Shown here piece after piece: positions 1 to 8,033 of a DNA stretch of 13,677 bases. The notes beneath the pieces were generated by a model, which was given only the letters and a program-made list of their open reading frames with translations, was not told the DNA's origin and made no database searches. Source of the stretch: Betaproteobacteria bacterium (GTDB lineage: Bacteria; Pseudomonadota; Gammaproteobacteria; Burkholderiales; Burkholderiaceae); contig CANIMS010000017.1 in assembly GCA_947468785.1 (NCBI GenBank), positions 1 to 13,677 on the forward strand, in the 5' to 3' direction. Position numbers and translations under genes: made by a program. Position 1 is the first letter of the stretch. Each line of letters opens with the position of its first letter.

Positions 1-158
1 CACCACCAAATCAATTAACAGTATCTCGAGCTAAACAAATTTCCTTGCAGTGGCAGCGTCCAGTTAAAAAAGAGAAAAAGATTACAGCTAAGAAAGTGTC
101 AACTAAAAAAGTACCAGCTAAGAAATCTGCACCAAAGTCTGCAAAGGGAAAAAAATAA
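1..158 (+). CDS. glmU: GlmU C-terminal end (partial, 5' end outside window)
   Basis: This is the last 51 codons of an open frame (first complete codon at base 3, TAA at 156-158). The residues around [19 protein letters not shown] resemble the end of bifunctional GlmU, as I recall it from E. coli (…GWRRPVKKK) and Burkholderia. GlmU acetylates glucosamine-1-phosphate and then uridylates it to UDP-GlcNAc in the cytoplasm. The next gene is glmS, which supplies glucosamine-6-phosphate to the same pathway, and this supports the call. The stop codon shares one base with the glmS start (TAATG), so the two are probably co-translated. After the usual RPVKK end the protein runs on for a lysine-rich stretch: 14 lysines in the last 30 residues, with repeated AKK/TKK units, which is unusual for GlmU. 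The catalytic domains lie outside the window. A different protein with a histone-like tail is possible but less likely. Confidence 0.72.
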   Translation, partial: PPNQLTVSRAKQISLQWQRPVKKEKKITAKKVSTKKVPAKKSAPKSAKGKK

Positions 159-1990
159 TGTGTGGCATTGTCGGTGCAGCATCGCACCAAAATATTGTGG
201 ACGTTTTGGTAGAGGGCTTGCGTCGTTTAGAGTACAGAGGATATGACTCCTGTGGTTTCGCTGTCATTAATGCTGATGATGCTAAACATCCGATTGAAAG
301 AGCTCGCACTACTGCGCGAGTCTCAGAGCTGGCCGAGCAAGGCAAAGACTTCCATGGCACCTTAGGAATTGCCCATACCCGTTGGGCGACTCATGGCAAG
401 CCAGATACCCAAAATGCCCATCCACATATTTCTAATGGCTTAATTGCAGTAGTACATAACGGCATTATTGAGAATTATGAAAATCTTCGTAATGAATTAA
501 AAGCTGCAGGTTATCTATTTACTTCGGAGACGGATACCGAAGTGATAGCGCACTTAATTCATCAAGCATATATTGCACAAGGCAAGCAGGATTTACCAAA
601 GGCAGTGCGTTCAGTATTGCCGCAATTACATGGTGCTTACGCAATTGGTGTGATTGCCCAAGATAGTCCTCATACTTTAGTTGGTGCGCGTGTTGGTTCC
701 CCTTTAGTAGTTGCCCTTGGTGATCATGAAAACTTCCTAGCCTCAGATGCTCTTGCATTAGCGGGCCGCGCTCAGTCAATGATGTATTTGGAAGAAGGCG
801 ATGTTGCGATCTTGCAAGCAGATAAAGTGCAGATCATTGATCAAAGTGGTAATTCTGTAGAGCGTGATCGCAAGGCAATGCCTGCACAAGCAGATTCAGT
901 AGATCTTGGTCCATATCAGCACTACATGCAAAAAGAAATCTTTGAGCAACCAAGGGCTATAGGCGATACCTTGGCGAATATTGCTACATTTGGTCCGGAG
1001 CTATTTGCTGCAAACCCCGAGGATTGGAAGGCTTTTGATCAAATTCTGATTTTGGCATGTGGTACGAGCTATTACTCTGCTTGTGTCGCCAAATATTGGT
1101 TAGAGGATATTGCTGGCATTCCGACTCAAGTAGAAATTGCGAGTGAATATCGCTATCGGACTACAGTACCAAATCCAAAAACTTTAATTGTGGTGGTCTC
1201 ACAGTCTGGTGAAACTGCAGATACCTTAGCGGCACTGCGTCATGCAAAAGCCTTAGGTCATCGCTTTACTTTGGCCATTTGTAATGTGGCAAGTAGCGCA
1301 ATGGTGCGTGAAACAGATTGGCATTTCTTGACTAAAGCAGGAACAGAGATTGGGGTTGCTTCTACTAAAGCATTCACTACTCAATTACTCGCCCTATATC
1401 TTTTGGCTGTTTCAATTGCGAAGCGTGCAGGCAAAATTTCTGTTGAAAAAGAAAAAGAGTTACTTCGCGAATTGCGCCACTTACCCAAAGCACTCCATGC
1501 TGTCCTCGCACTCGAACCACAAATCATTGCTTGGAGTGATGCGTTTGCTAAGTGTGAAAATGCCTTGTTCTTGGGTCGTGGCTTGCATTACCCAATTGCC
1601 TTAGAGGGCGCATTGAAGCTCAAGGAAATTTCTTATATTCATGCAGAAGCCTATCCTGCAGGTGAGTTAAAACATGGCCCTCTGGCTTTAGTCACCGATA
1701 AGATGCCAGTGGTAACAGTAGCTCCTAATGATGTTTTATTGGAAAAGCTAAAGTCAAACATGCAAGAAGTCAAAGCGCGAGGCGGCAAGCTCTATGTATT
1801 TGCTGATCAAGATACGGAGATTGTGAGTAGCGAAGGTATTAACGTCATTCGTCTCCCAGAGCACTATGGCAACCTTTCACCAATTTTGCATGTAGTTCCC
1901 TTACAGCTCTTGGCTTATCACACGGCCTGTGCTCGTGGCACTGATGTCGATAAGCCCAGAAATTTAGCCAAGAGCGTCACAGTCGAATAG
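158..1990 (+). CDS. glmS: Glutamine-fructose-6-phosphate aminotransferase (isomerizing) GlmS
   Basis: GlmS converts fructose-6-phosphate and glutamine to glucosamine-6-phosphate and glutamate, the first committed step to UDP-GlcNAc. At 610 residues it has normal family length. The N-terminal class II glutaminase domain (about 1-225) begins MCGIVG; Cys2 becomes the catalytic N-terminal nucleophile after Met removal, which fixes the start at 158. Other family signatures are RGYDS (27-31), HTRWATHG (73-80), NAHPH (86-90), VHNGIIENY (99-107) and SETDTEV (123-129). Two SIS sugar-isomerase domains follow (about 290-425 and 460-600), with ACGTSYYS (300-307), SQSGETADT (348-356), [18 protein letters not shown] (482-499) and the C-terminal [13 protein letters not shown]. 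By position, Glu489, His505 and Lys604 correspond to the E. coli isomerase residues Glu488, His504 and Lys603. The gene overlaps glmU by one base; a GGGA ribosome-binding site sits in the glmU tail codons. No key residue is missing. Confidence 0.98.
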   Translation: MCGIVGAASHQNIVDVLVEGLRRLEYRGYDSCGFAVINADDAKHPIERARTTARVSELAEQGKDFHGTLGIAHTRWATHGKPDTQNAHPHISNGLIAVVHNGIIENYENLRNELKAAGYLFTSETDTEVIAHLIHQAYIAQGKQDLPKAVRSVLPQLHGAYAIGVIAQDSPHTLVGARVGSPLVVALGDHENFLASDALALAGRAQSMMYLEEGDVAILQADKVQIIDQSGNSVERDRKAMPAQADSVDLGPYQHYMQKEIFEQPRAIGDTLANIATFGPELFAANPEDWKAFDQILILACGTSYYSACVAKYWLEDIAGIPTQVEIASEYRYRTTVPNPKTLIVVVSQSGETADTLAALRHAKALGHRFTLAICNVASSAMVRETDWHFLTKAGTEIGVASTKAFTTQLLALYLLAVSIAKRAGKISVEKEKELLRELRHLPKALHAVLALEPQIIAWSDAFAKCENALFLGRGLHYPIALEGALKLKEISYIHAEAYPAGELKHGPLALVTDKMPVVTVAPNDVLLEKLKSNMQEVKARGGKLYVFADQDTEIVSSEGINVIRLPEHYGNLSPILHVVPLQLLAYHTACARGTDVDKPRNLAKSVTVE

Positions 1991-2065
1991 TCTTTTATGG
2001 GCTTGACTCTGACCCGCACTTGTGAACAAATTTAGCTTTAAAAATCAGCGTGTTACAAGGCTGTG

Positions 2066-2086
2066 ATTTGAAAACTGTGTTCAAAT
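2066..2086. promoter_or_regulatory. Inverted repeat, candidate operator of the efflux operon
   Basis: ATTTGAA (2066-2072) and TTCAAAT (2080-2086) form a perfect 7-bp inverted repeat separated by 7 bases. It lies 34 bp before the first efflux gene and covers the best -35 candidate. A palindrome over a promoter in front of an RND operon is what a TetR- or MarR-type repressor site usually looks like. No regulator gene is present in the window, so the binding protein is unknown and the function is inferred. Confidence 0.4.
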
Positions 2087-2095
2087 AACTCTAGT
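2068..2095 (+). promoter_or_regulatory. Candidate sigma-70 promoter for the efflux operon
   Basis: TTGAAA (2068-2073, five of six matches to TTGACA), a 16-base spacer and TCTAGT (2090-2095, four of six matches to TATAAT) form the best sigma-70-like pair in the 129-bp gap after glmS. Transcription would begin near 2102, leaving a short leader. An AGAGGA stretch (2099-2104) lies 15 bases before the ATG, rather far for a ribosome-binding site. I see no convincing terminator for glmS in this gap, so read-through from glmS is also possible. Confidence 0.3.
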
Positions 2096-2119
2096 AAAAG
2101 AGGATATTTGTTGTAAGCC

Positions 2120-3661
2120 ATGTTTTTTTCTAAAACACACCTGCTGTCAAGATTTCATTTCTTTCTGCTGATTTCTGCAGGACTATTGTCTGCGTGCGCG
2201 GTAGGGCCCGACTTTAAGCAGCCCGATCCTCCTAATACTTCTAGCTATACAGAAAATTCTCTGACTCAGAAACTCACGACTGCTCCTGGGGTGCCCGGTG
2301 GTACTGCGCAAGAGTTTGTTGAAGGAGCAGATATTGAGGCGCAGTGGTGGGAGTTGTATAAATCACCGGAGCTAGATGTATTAATTAAAAAGGCACTCCA
2401 GCAAAGCCCCAATCTTGGCGCTGCTGATGCTGCATTACGGGTTGCTCAGGAAAATGTCAATGCACAAATCGGTGGCCAATATTTTCCTGCAATTGGATTA
2501 AATGGCGGTGCGGTGAGACAACTTCAGCCAGCAGGAATTTATGGATTACCTTACGGCTCTGATACCTATAATTTGTATAACACCTCGGTAAATGTTACCT
2601 ATAAGTTAGATGTCTTTGGTGGCGCCCGTCGCGCTGTCGAAAGTGCTAGAGCACGAGCTGAGATTGCACAATTTCAGTTAGAGGGTGCTTATCTTTCGTT
2701 GACAGCCAATATTGTTACTGGTGCGATACGTGAAGCAGCCTTGCGTGCCCAGATGCAGGCAACAGAAGAAATTCTGAAAGCACAGACCAACTTAGCGGAG
2801 TTGACTGAAAGACAGTTAGATATTGGAACCGTTTCTAAGGTGGATGTCACTTCACAAAGAACCTTAGTTGCTAGCTCACAAGTAGATTTAGTAAATTACG
2901 AACGAAATCTCGCTTTTGCTCGAAATCAATTAGCAGTATTGGCTGGCGAATTACCTAGTAACGCCAATATTACAAAGTTTGATTTAAGTACATTACGCCT
3001 ACCGGAAAAATTACCACTTTCAATACCATCCAGCCTTGTTCGTCAGAGGCCTGACGTTCGTGCTGCTGAGGCACAATTAAAGTCAACGAATGCTTTGGTG
3101 GGCGTAGCAACTGCTAATTTATTGCCGCAATTTAATATCACAGGTGCAATTGGTTCAGCTGCTTTAACTAGCAGCGCCTTATTCGGACCAAATGCAACCT
3201 TATGGTCAATCGCAGGTGGAATCTTTCAGCCCTTATTCCAAGGCGGTCAGTTGTTAGCGCAACGTCGTGGCGCAATCGCGAATTATGAACAAGCGGTTTA
3301 TCAATACCAGGCTACAGTGCTCAAGGCATTTCAAGAGGTTGCTGATGCGCTGCGTGCTCTTGAAACGGGTTCGCAAGCCCTAAAGTCCGCCTCTGAGGCA
3401 GAGCGCTATGCTTATGAAACATTGGATCTAGTTCAGCAGCAATACAAACTAGGTACCGCAAGTTATTTGGCAGTTCTGTATTACCAAAATCAATATCAAT
3501 TGGCCAAGGTGAAATCCGTTTCTGCACAAGCGACGCGTTTTGCTGATACCGCAGCACTATTTGCAGCACTGGGTGGTGGTTGGTGGAATCGTACCGGCCC
3601 CGCCTTTCAACCAAAAGACATAGCGAACAAAGATCAAAATGAAACTTCTGGAAAAAATTAA
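2120..3661 (+). CDS. RND efflux outer-membrane factor, NodT/OprM-family lipoprotein
   Basis: This is the TolC-like exit duct of a tripartite efflux pump. It has 513 residues, slightly longer than the usual 460-490. The N-terminus is a lipoprotein signal: a hydrophobic stretch at 12-23 and lipobox LSAC with lipidated Cys26, followed by VGPDF, typical of the family. Family signatures include the ADIEAQWWELYKSPELD region (70-86), YKLDVFGGARRA (161-172), LVRQRPDVRAAEAQL (306-320) and NLLPQFNITG (333-342). These mark the two OEP repeats (about 75-275 and 300-480) that build the trimeric barrel and helical tunnel. The C-terminus is GGGWWN plus a polar tail of about 23 residues. A TAA codon at 2114-2116 rules out an earlier in-frame start, and the signal peptide supports the ATG at 2120. 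Its last 23 bases overlap the next gene. The subfamily (drug, solvent or metabolite) cannot be told from sequence alone. Confidence 0.94.
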   Translation: MFFSKTHLLSRFHFFLLISAGLLSACAVGPDFKQPDPPNTSSYTENSLTQKLTTAPGVPGGTAQEFVEGADIEAQWWELYKSPELDVLIKKALQQSPNLGAADAALRVAQENVNAQIGGQYFPAIGLNGGAVRQLQPAGIYGLPYGSDTYNLYNTSVNVTYKLDVFGGARRAVESARARAEIAQFQLEGAYLSLTANIVTGAIREAALRAQMQATEEILKAQTNLAELTERQLDIGTVSKVDVTSQRTLVASSQVDLVNYERNLAFARNQLAVLAGELPSNANITKFDLSTLRLPEKLPLSIPSSLVRQRPDVRAAEAQLKSTNALVGVATANLLPQFNITGAIGSAALTSSALFGPNATLWSIAGGIFQPLFQGGQLLAQRRGAIANYEQAVYQYQATVLKAFQEVADALRALETGSQALKSASEAERYAYETLDLVQQQYKLGTASYLAVLYYQNQYQLAKVKSVSAQATRFADTAALFAALGGGWWNRTGPAFQPKDIANKDQNETSGKN

Positions 3662-4970
3662 GACTAAGCTACTTGCCCTCATTGTGGCTTTATGGTCCTG
3701 GCTAAAGCGTAAAGCGGAAGACTGGAAGTTGCGCGATAGGGCGCTTGCTCTTTGGGGAAAGCTAAAAGCTTTTTGGGCCCGCATGGGTGAGAAATGGCGT
3801 AATACAAAAATCTATCAAAAATTGATGGCGATGGAGCCAATGCCGCGTCGAATGACAATCATGTTGTGCGGCGTTTTTCTACTGCTGGGTTTGATTTTTG
3901 GCTTTAATCAACTCAAGACATACATGATTAAGTATTTCATTTCAGGCATGGGTTTACCGCCTGCAACGGTTTCTACTATGGTGGTCGCTAACTCTGAATG
4001 GCAGCCTAAGTTAACGAGCGTAGGAAATGTGCGTGCCTTTAGGGGCGTTGAGCTTAGTACCGAACTTGCTGGATTGGTCGCGAATGTGCCGATTAAATCG
4101 GGTCAAGATGTTAAAGAAGGCGAGCTTCTGATTAAGTTAAATGATGTTTCGGATGTCGCTCAGTTAAATTCATTAAAGGCCTTGGCTGATTTAGCTAAAG
4201 TGATTAATGAGCGTGATAGACAGCAACTAGCTATTCAGGCGATTAGTAAAAACGTATTTGATACCAGTGCAGCTGATGCAAAATCAAAGCAAGCGCAGGT
4301 AGAGCAACAAACGGCTTTGGTTGCGAAGAAAAACCTCAAAGCACCATTCTCTGGCCGCATTGGTATTGTTTCAATCAACCCTGGACAGTATGTAAATTCA
4401 GGCGACAAGCTTCTGACTTTACAAACCTTAGATCCAATTTTTGTGGATTTTAATTTGCCACAAAACAATGCTGAGCAAATTAAGGTTGGTCAGGAAGTGG
4501 AGGTCACTACGGATGCATTTAAAGATGCGAGCTTTACTGGCAAGATCACTGCTGTGAGTCCCAAGGTTGATACCAACACGCGCAATATTCAAGTAGAAGC
4601 TCAGCTGGCAAACCCTGATAAAAAAATTCTTCCAGGGATGTTTGCGAACGTCAATATTAAGATAGGCGATCAAGTGAAATTGTTGACCTTGCCACAAACT
4701 GCTGTGACCTATAACCCATATGGGTCTACGGTCTTCATTGCAAAGTCTGCTGGCAAGAAAGATAAGCAAGGTAAAGAAATTTTAGAGGCACAACAAGTTT
4801 TTGTTACTACAGGTGCAACACGTGGGGATCAAGTGGCTATCCTGAAAGGGGTCGAAGAGGGCGCAACAGTCGTTACTAGCGGACAGCTGAAGTTGAAGAA
4901 CGGTACCCCTTTGATTATTAATAACAAGGTACAGCCAGCCAATTCACCTAATCCAAAGCCTCAGGAATAA
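3639..4970 (+). CDS. RND efflux periplasmic adaptor (membrane-fusion protein, HlyD/AcrA family)
   Basis: This adaptor links the inner-membrane pump to the outer-membrane duct. It has 443 residues. After a long N-terminal leader comes one membrane segment (about 73-90). Then come the split lipoyl/biotinyl-like domain (about 135-170 and 231-265, including NLKAPFSGRIG and NPGQYVNSGDKL), a short helical hairpin (about 172-230), a beta-barrel domain (about 266-345, with LDPIFVDFNLP and LPGMFANV) and a membrane-proximal region ending near NGTPLIINN. There is no lipobox, so it is probably anchored by the membrane helix rather than a lipid. The first 70 residues are unusual: rich in Trp, Lys and Arg, amphipathic, and placed on the cytoplasmic side. 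The first ATG overlaps the previous gene by 23 bp and has no clear ribosome-binding site, so starts at Met49 (3783), Met63 (3825) or Met65 (3831) remain possible; these also lack a good site. The family call is secure, the start less so. Confidence 0.92.
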   Translation: MKLLEKIKTKLLALIVALWSWLKRKAEDWKLRDRALALWGKLKAFWARMGEKWRNTKIYQKLMAMEPMPRRMTIMLCGVFLLLGLIFGFNQLKTYMIKYFISGMGLPPATVSTMVVANSEWQPKLTSVGNVRAFRGVELSTELAGLVANVPIKSGQDVKEGELLIKLNDVSDVAQLNSLKALADLAKVINERDRQQLAIQAISKNVFDTSAADAKSKQAQVEQQTALVAKKNLKAPFSGRIGIVSINPGQYVNSGDKLLTLQTLDPIFVDFNLPQNNAEQIKVGQEVEVTTDAFKDASFTGKITAVSPKVDTNTRNIQVEAQLANPDKKILPGMFANVNIKIGDQVKLLTLPQTAVTYNPYGSTVFIAKSAGKKDKQGKEILEAQQVFVTTGATRGDQVAILKGVEEGATVVTSGQLKLKNGTPLIINNKVQPANSPNPKPQE

Positions 4971-4977
4971 GTAGCAG

Positions 4978-7900
4978 ATGAATTGGACCGACATATTCAT
5001 TCGAAGGCCAGTGCTCTCTCTGGTAGTGAGCGCGCTCGTCTTGGTATTTGGTTTGAAGGCAGTAGGCAGTTTGCCTGTTAATCAGTATCCCCAAACCCAA
5101 AACGCAATTGTTACTATCAGCACCGCTTACTATGGAGCTGATCCTGAAACGATTGCAGGGTTTATCACCCAGCCCCTAGAGGCTTCTATTGCACAGGCGC
5201 AAGGTATCGATTACTTGTCCTCTGCTAGCGTGAGTGGTGTATCCACCATCATTGCTACGTTGAAATTAAATTACGACTCTAATGCAGCTCTAACCCAAAT
5301 TCAAACCCAGATTGGTGCCGTTAGAAACCAATTGCCCCCGCAGGCTCAGCAACCGGTATTAACTGTCCAGGTTGGACAATCTACTGCAGCAATGTATATG
5401 GGTTTTTACAGCGATGAGATTCCGAATAATGCAATTACCGACTACTTGCTTCGAGTAGTAAAGCCAAAACTTGATTCTGTTGAAGGCGTACAGAATGCAG
5501 AAATTACCGGCGGTAGAAAATTTGCGTTGCGGGCTTGGTTAGATCGCGAAAAGATGGCTGGTCTTGGTGTTGGCGCTGATGATGTGTACAACGCCATGGC
5601 AGCGAATAATTACTTGTCAGCAGTCGGCAGCACTAAGGGTGATATGGTCGCTGTTGACTTAGTCGCCGGAACAGACTTACACACTCTTGAAGAGTTTCGT
5701 AAATTGGTGGTTAAAAAAGATGGCGTGAATATCGTCTATCTAGACCAGGTTGCTAATGTGACCCTTGGTTCTGAGGACTACAACACCAACGTTGCCTTTA
5801 GCGGTAAGCGGTCAGTATTCATTGCAATTAAGGTTGCCCCTCAAGCAAATCTTTTGGATGTCGCACAACGTGTTCGGGATATTGTTCCTGAGATCCAAAA
5901 GCAATTACCAATTGGTATGACAGGTAAGGTGGTGTATGACTCAACCAAGTTTATTACTAGCTCGATTGATGAAGTAGTTACCACTTTGTTAGAAGCGTTA
6001 TTGATTGTGACGGTGGTGATCTACCTCTTTTTGGGTAGTTATCGTGCAGTGGCCGTACCAGTCATTGCTATGCCACTCTCATTAATTGGCACTTTCTTTT
6101 TAATGCAGGTATTGGGCTATTCAATTAATTTATTAACGCTCTTAGCTTTGGTATTGGCGATTGGTTTAGTGGTCGACGATGCCATCATTGTGGTTGAGAA
6201 CGTTGATCGCCATATGAAAGAGGGTAAGTCCCCCTTAGAGGCTTCTCTAATTGCCGCGCGAGAATTAGGTGGTCCGATTTTGGCAATGACGATCGTTCTG
6301 ATTGCGGTCTATATTCCTATTGGCTTTCAGGGAGGTTTAACGGGCGCTCTATTTACTGAGTTTGCCTTTACTTTGGCGAGTGCAGTAGCCGTCTCAGGCT
6401 TAATTGCGTTAACACTTTCACCAATGATGTGCTCTCGTATTTTTACCGAAGAGCAAGAGGCCTCACCCTTTGTACAAAAGATTGATCGTATCTTTGACAA
6501 GGTTCACCATAGCTACCAAAATACCTTACGAGATTTATTAAGTACGTGGCAAGTCATTATTGTGATGGGCGCCATTTTATTGGGGGGCGTTGCATATCTG
6601 TATGCAACTGCGCGTGCAGAACTAGCGCCTACTGAAGACCAGGGCATTGTGTTGATGCAGGCCTCTGGACCACCCAATAGCACCGTAAATCAAATGCAGA
6701 CTTATGCTGATCAGATTTATCAGATATCGAGTGCAGAACCTGAGTATGAGCAAATGTTCCAAATTACTAGTCCTACTAGTAGCTTTGGTGGTGTCTTGCT
6801 AAAAGATTGGGATCAGCGCAGCCGAAATGCCACCAAGTTCCAAGAGGATATGCAAAAGAAATGGAATTCGATTGCTGGCGCTCGGGTTGCAGCATTCCAA
6901 TTTCCGGCATTGCCTGGAGCCCAAGGATTTCCAGTTCAAGTAGTGATTACTACAACGGAACCATATGATCAGTTGAATGAAGTTTCACAAGCAGTATTGG
7001 ACAAGGCGCGTCGTAGTGGACACTTTTTCTATGTTGATTCAGATTTGAAAATTGATAAGCCACAAGATGTTTTAGTGATTGATCGTGAGAAAGTGGCCGC
7101 CTTAGGAATGACGCAACAGCAGGTTGGAGCTGCATTGTCTGCAGCCCTGGGTGGAGGCTATGTTAATTATTTTTCTGTTTCTGGGCGCTCATATAGAGTG
7201 ATTCCACAGGTCAAGCAAGTCGATAGATTAAATCCGGATCAAATCCTGGATTACTACATCCGCACTCCTAGCGGTGCAATGGTTCAGGCCCGCACGATTG
7301 CAAGCATTAAGCAAAGAGTGGTTCCCCAATCGATCAATCACTTCCAACAATTGAATTCAGCCACTATTGGGGGTGTGAATACACCATTTATTTCACAAGC
7401 AGATTTGTTGGAGTTCATGCGTCAGACTTTGAAAGAAGTTGCGCCAAACGGATACAGCATAGATTACGCTGGCCCATCACGTCAGTTCATGGCGGAATCG
7501 GGCGGCTTTTTAGTAACCATGTTCTTTGCAATTCTGATTGTGTTCTTGGTGCTCGCAGCTCAATTTGAGAGTTTCCGTGACCCTATTGTGATCTTAGTCT
7601 CAGTTCCGCTGGCATTATTTGGTGCGCTCATATTTATCAATTTAGGATTCACCACCTTAAACGTTTATACCCAGGTGGGATTGGTAACCCTAATGGGATT
7701 AATTAGTAAGCATGGAATCTTGATTGTGGAATTTGCGAATGAATTGCAAGAGGCGGGTCGCAGCAAGCTCGATGCCATCGTCGAGGCAAGTAGCGTACGT
7801 TTAAGGCCAATCCTAATGACTACTGCTGCAATGGTTCTGGGCGTTGTTCCTCTAGTGATTGCTTCGGGAGCGGGCGCTGCAGGCCGTCAGTCGATGGGTA

Positions 7901-8013
7901 TCGTAATCTTTACCGGATTGTCCATCGGCACCCTCTTTACTTTATTTGTCGTTCCAGCAATGTATCTTTTGCTGGGAGCCGACCACCATCAAAAGAAATT
8001 TAAGCAAGAGTAA
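4978..8013 (+). CDS. RND multidrug-type efflux pump, inner-membrane permease (HAE-1 family)
   Basis: This is the proton-driven pump of the tripartite system, with 1011 residues against about 1040 for AcrB. It opens FIRRPVLSLVVSALVLVFG (membrane helix 1), followed by the first large periplasmic loop (about 35-330), helices 2-6 (about 335-490), helix 7 (525-543), the second loop (about 545-840) and helices 8-12 (845-1000). The proton relay is intact: GLVVDDAIIVVEN carries Asp400-Asp401 in helix 4, matching AcrB Asp407-Asp408, and GLISKHGILIVEFAN carries Lys911 in helix 10, matching AcrB Lys940. The start is MNWTDIFIRRP, typical of HAE-1 pumps, with AGGA at 4963-4966 as a ribosome-binding site. 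It lies 7 bp after the adaptor gene. The two Asp plus Lys pattern and protein size argue for drug or small-molecule export rather than the heavy-metal CusA type. Substrates cannot be read from the sequence. Confidence 0.96.
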   Translation: MNWTDIFIRRPVLSLVVSALVLVFGLKAVGSLPVNQYPQTQNAIVTISTAYYGADPETIAGFITQPLEASIAQAQGIDYLSSASVSGVSTIIATLKLNYDSNAALTQIQTQIGAVRNQLPPQAQQPVLTVQVGQSTAAMYMGFYSDEIPNNAITDYLLRVVKPKLDSVEGVQNAEITGGRKFALRAWLDREKMAGLGVGADDVYNAMAANNYLSAVGSTKGDMVAVDLVAGTDLHTLEEFRKLVVKKDGVNIVYLDQVANVTLGSEDYNTNVAFSGKRSVFIAIKVAPQANLLDVAQRVRDIVPEIQKQLPIGMTGKVVYDSTKFITSSIDEVVTTLLEALLIVTVVIYLFLGSYRAVAVPVIAMPLSLIGTFFLMQVLGYSINLLTLLALVLAIGLVVDDAIIVVENVDRHMKEGKSPLEASLIAARELGGPILAMTIVLIAVYIPIGFQGGLTGALFTEFAFTLASAVAVSGLIALTLSPMMCSRIFTEEQEASPFVQKIDRIFDKVHHSYQNTLRDLLSTWQVIIVMGAILLGGVAYLYATARAELAPTEDQGIVLMQASGPPNSTVNQMQTYADQIYQISSAEPEYEQMFQITSPTSSFGGVLLKDWDQRSRNATKFQEDMQKKWNSIAGARVAAFQFPALPGAQGFPVQVVITTTEPYDQLNEVSQAVLDKARRSGHFFYVDSDLKIDKPQDVLVIDREKVAALGMTQQQVGAALSAALGGGYVNYFSVSGRSYRVIPQVKQVDRLNPDQILDYYIRTPSGAMVQARTIASIKQRVVPQSINHFQQLNSATIGGVNTPFISQADLLEFMRQTLKEVAPNGYSIDYAGPSRQFMAESGGFLVTMFFAILIVFLVLAAQFESFRDPIVILVSVPLALFGALIFINLGFTTLNVYTQVGLVTLMGLISKHGILIVEFANELQEAGRSKLDAIVEASSVRLRPILMTTAAMVLGVVPLVIASGAGAAGRQSMGIVIFTGLSIGTLFTLFVVPAMYLLLGADHHQKKFKQE

Positions 8014-8028
8014 ATAAGTAAGAGTAAA
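8001..8028. repeat. 14-bp tandem duplication over the pump stop codon
   Basis: taagcaagagtaaa (8001-8014) is followed directly by taagtaagagtaaa (8015-8028), with 13 of 14 bases identical. The pump stop codon lies in the first copy, and the second copy makes up most of the 20-bp gap before the convergent GST gene. It looks like a small slippage duplication. Each copy carries a TAA in the pump frame, so the protein end is unaffected. Confidence 0.75.
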
Positions 8029-8033
8029 CCTAA

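Noticed and set aside
60..158. A glmS ribozyme/riboswitch upstream of glmS
   Set aside because: The upstream bases are coding sequence overlapping the glmS start, leaving no leader, and the ribozyme is known from Firmicutes and relatives.
2062..2082. CRP-like half site TGTGA in the efflux promoter region
   Set aside because: No matching TCACA at the required spacing. The only strong symmetry there is the ATTTGAA/TTCAAAT repeat.
3321..3784. Two minus-strand open frames over the outer-membrane factor/adaptor overlap
   Set aside because: They are antisense to conserved protein ends, without start signals or known motifs.
4428..4769. Minus-strand open frame of 113 codons inside the adaptor gene
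   Set aside because: It is fully antisense to conserved lipoyl and barrel motifs and has no recognisable domain. A shadow frame.
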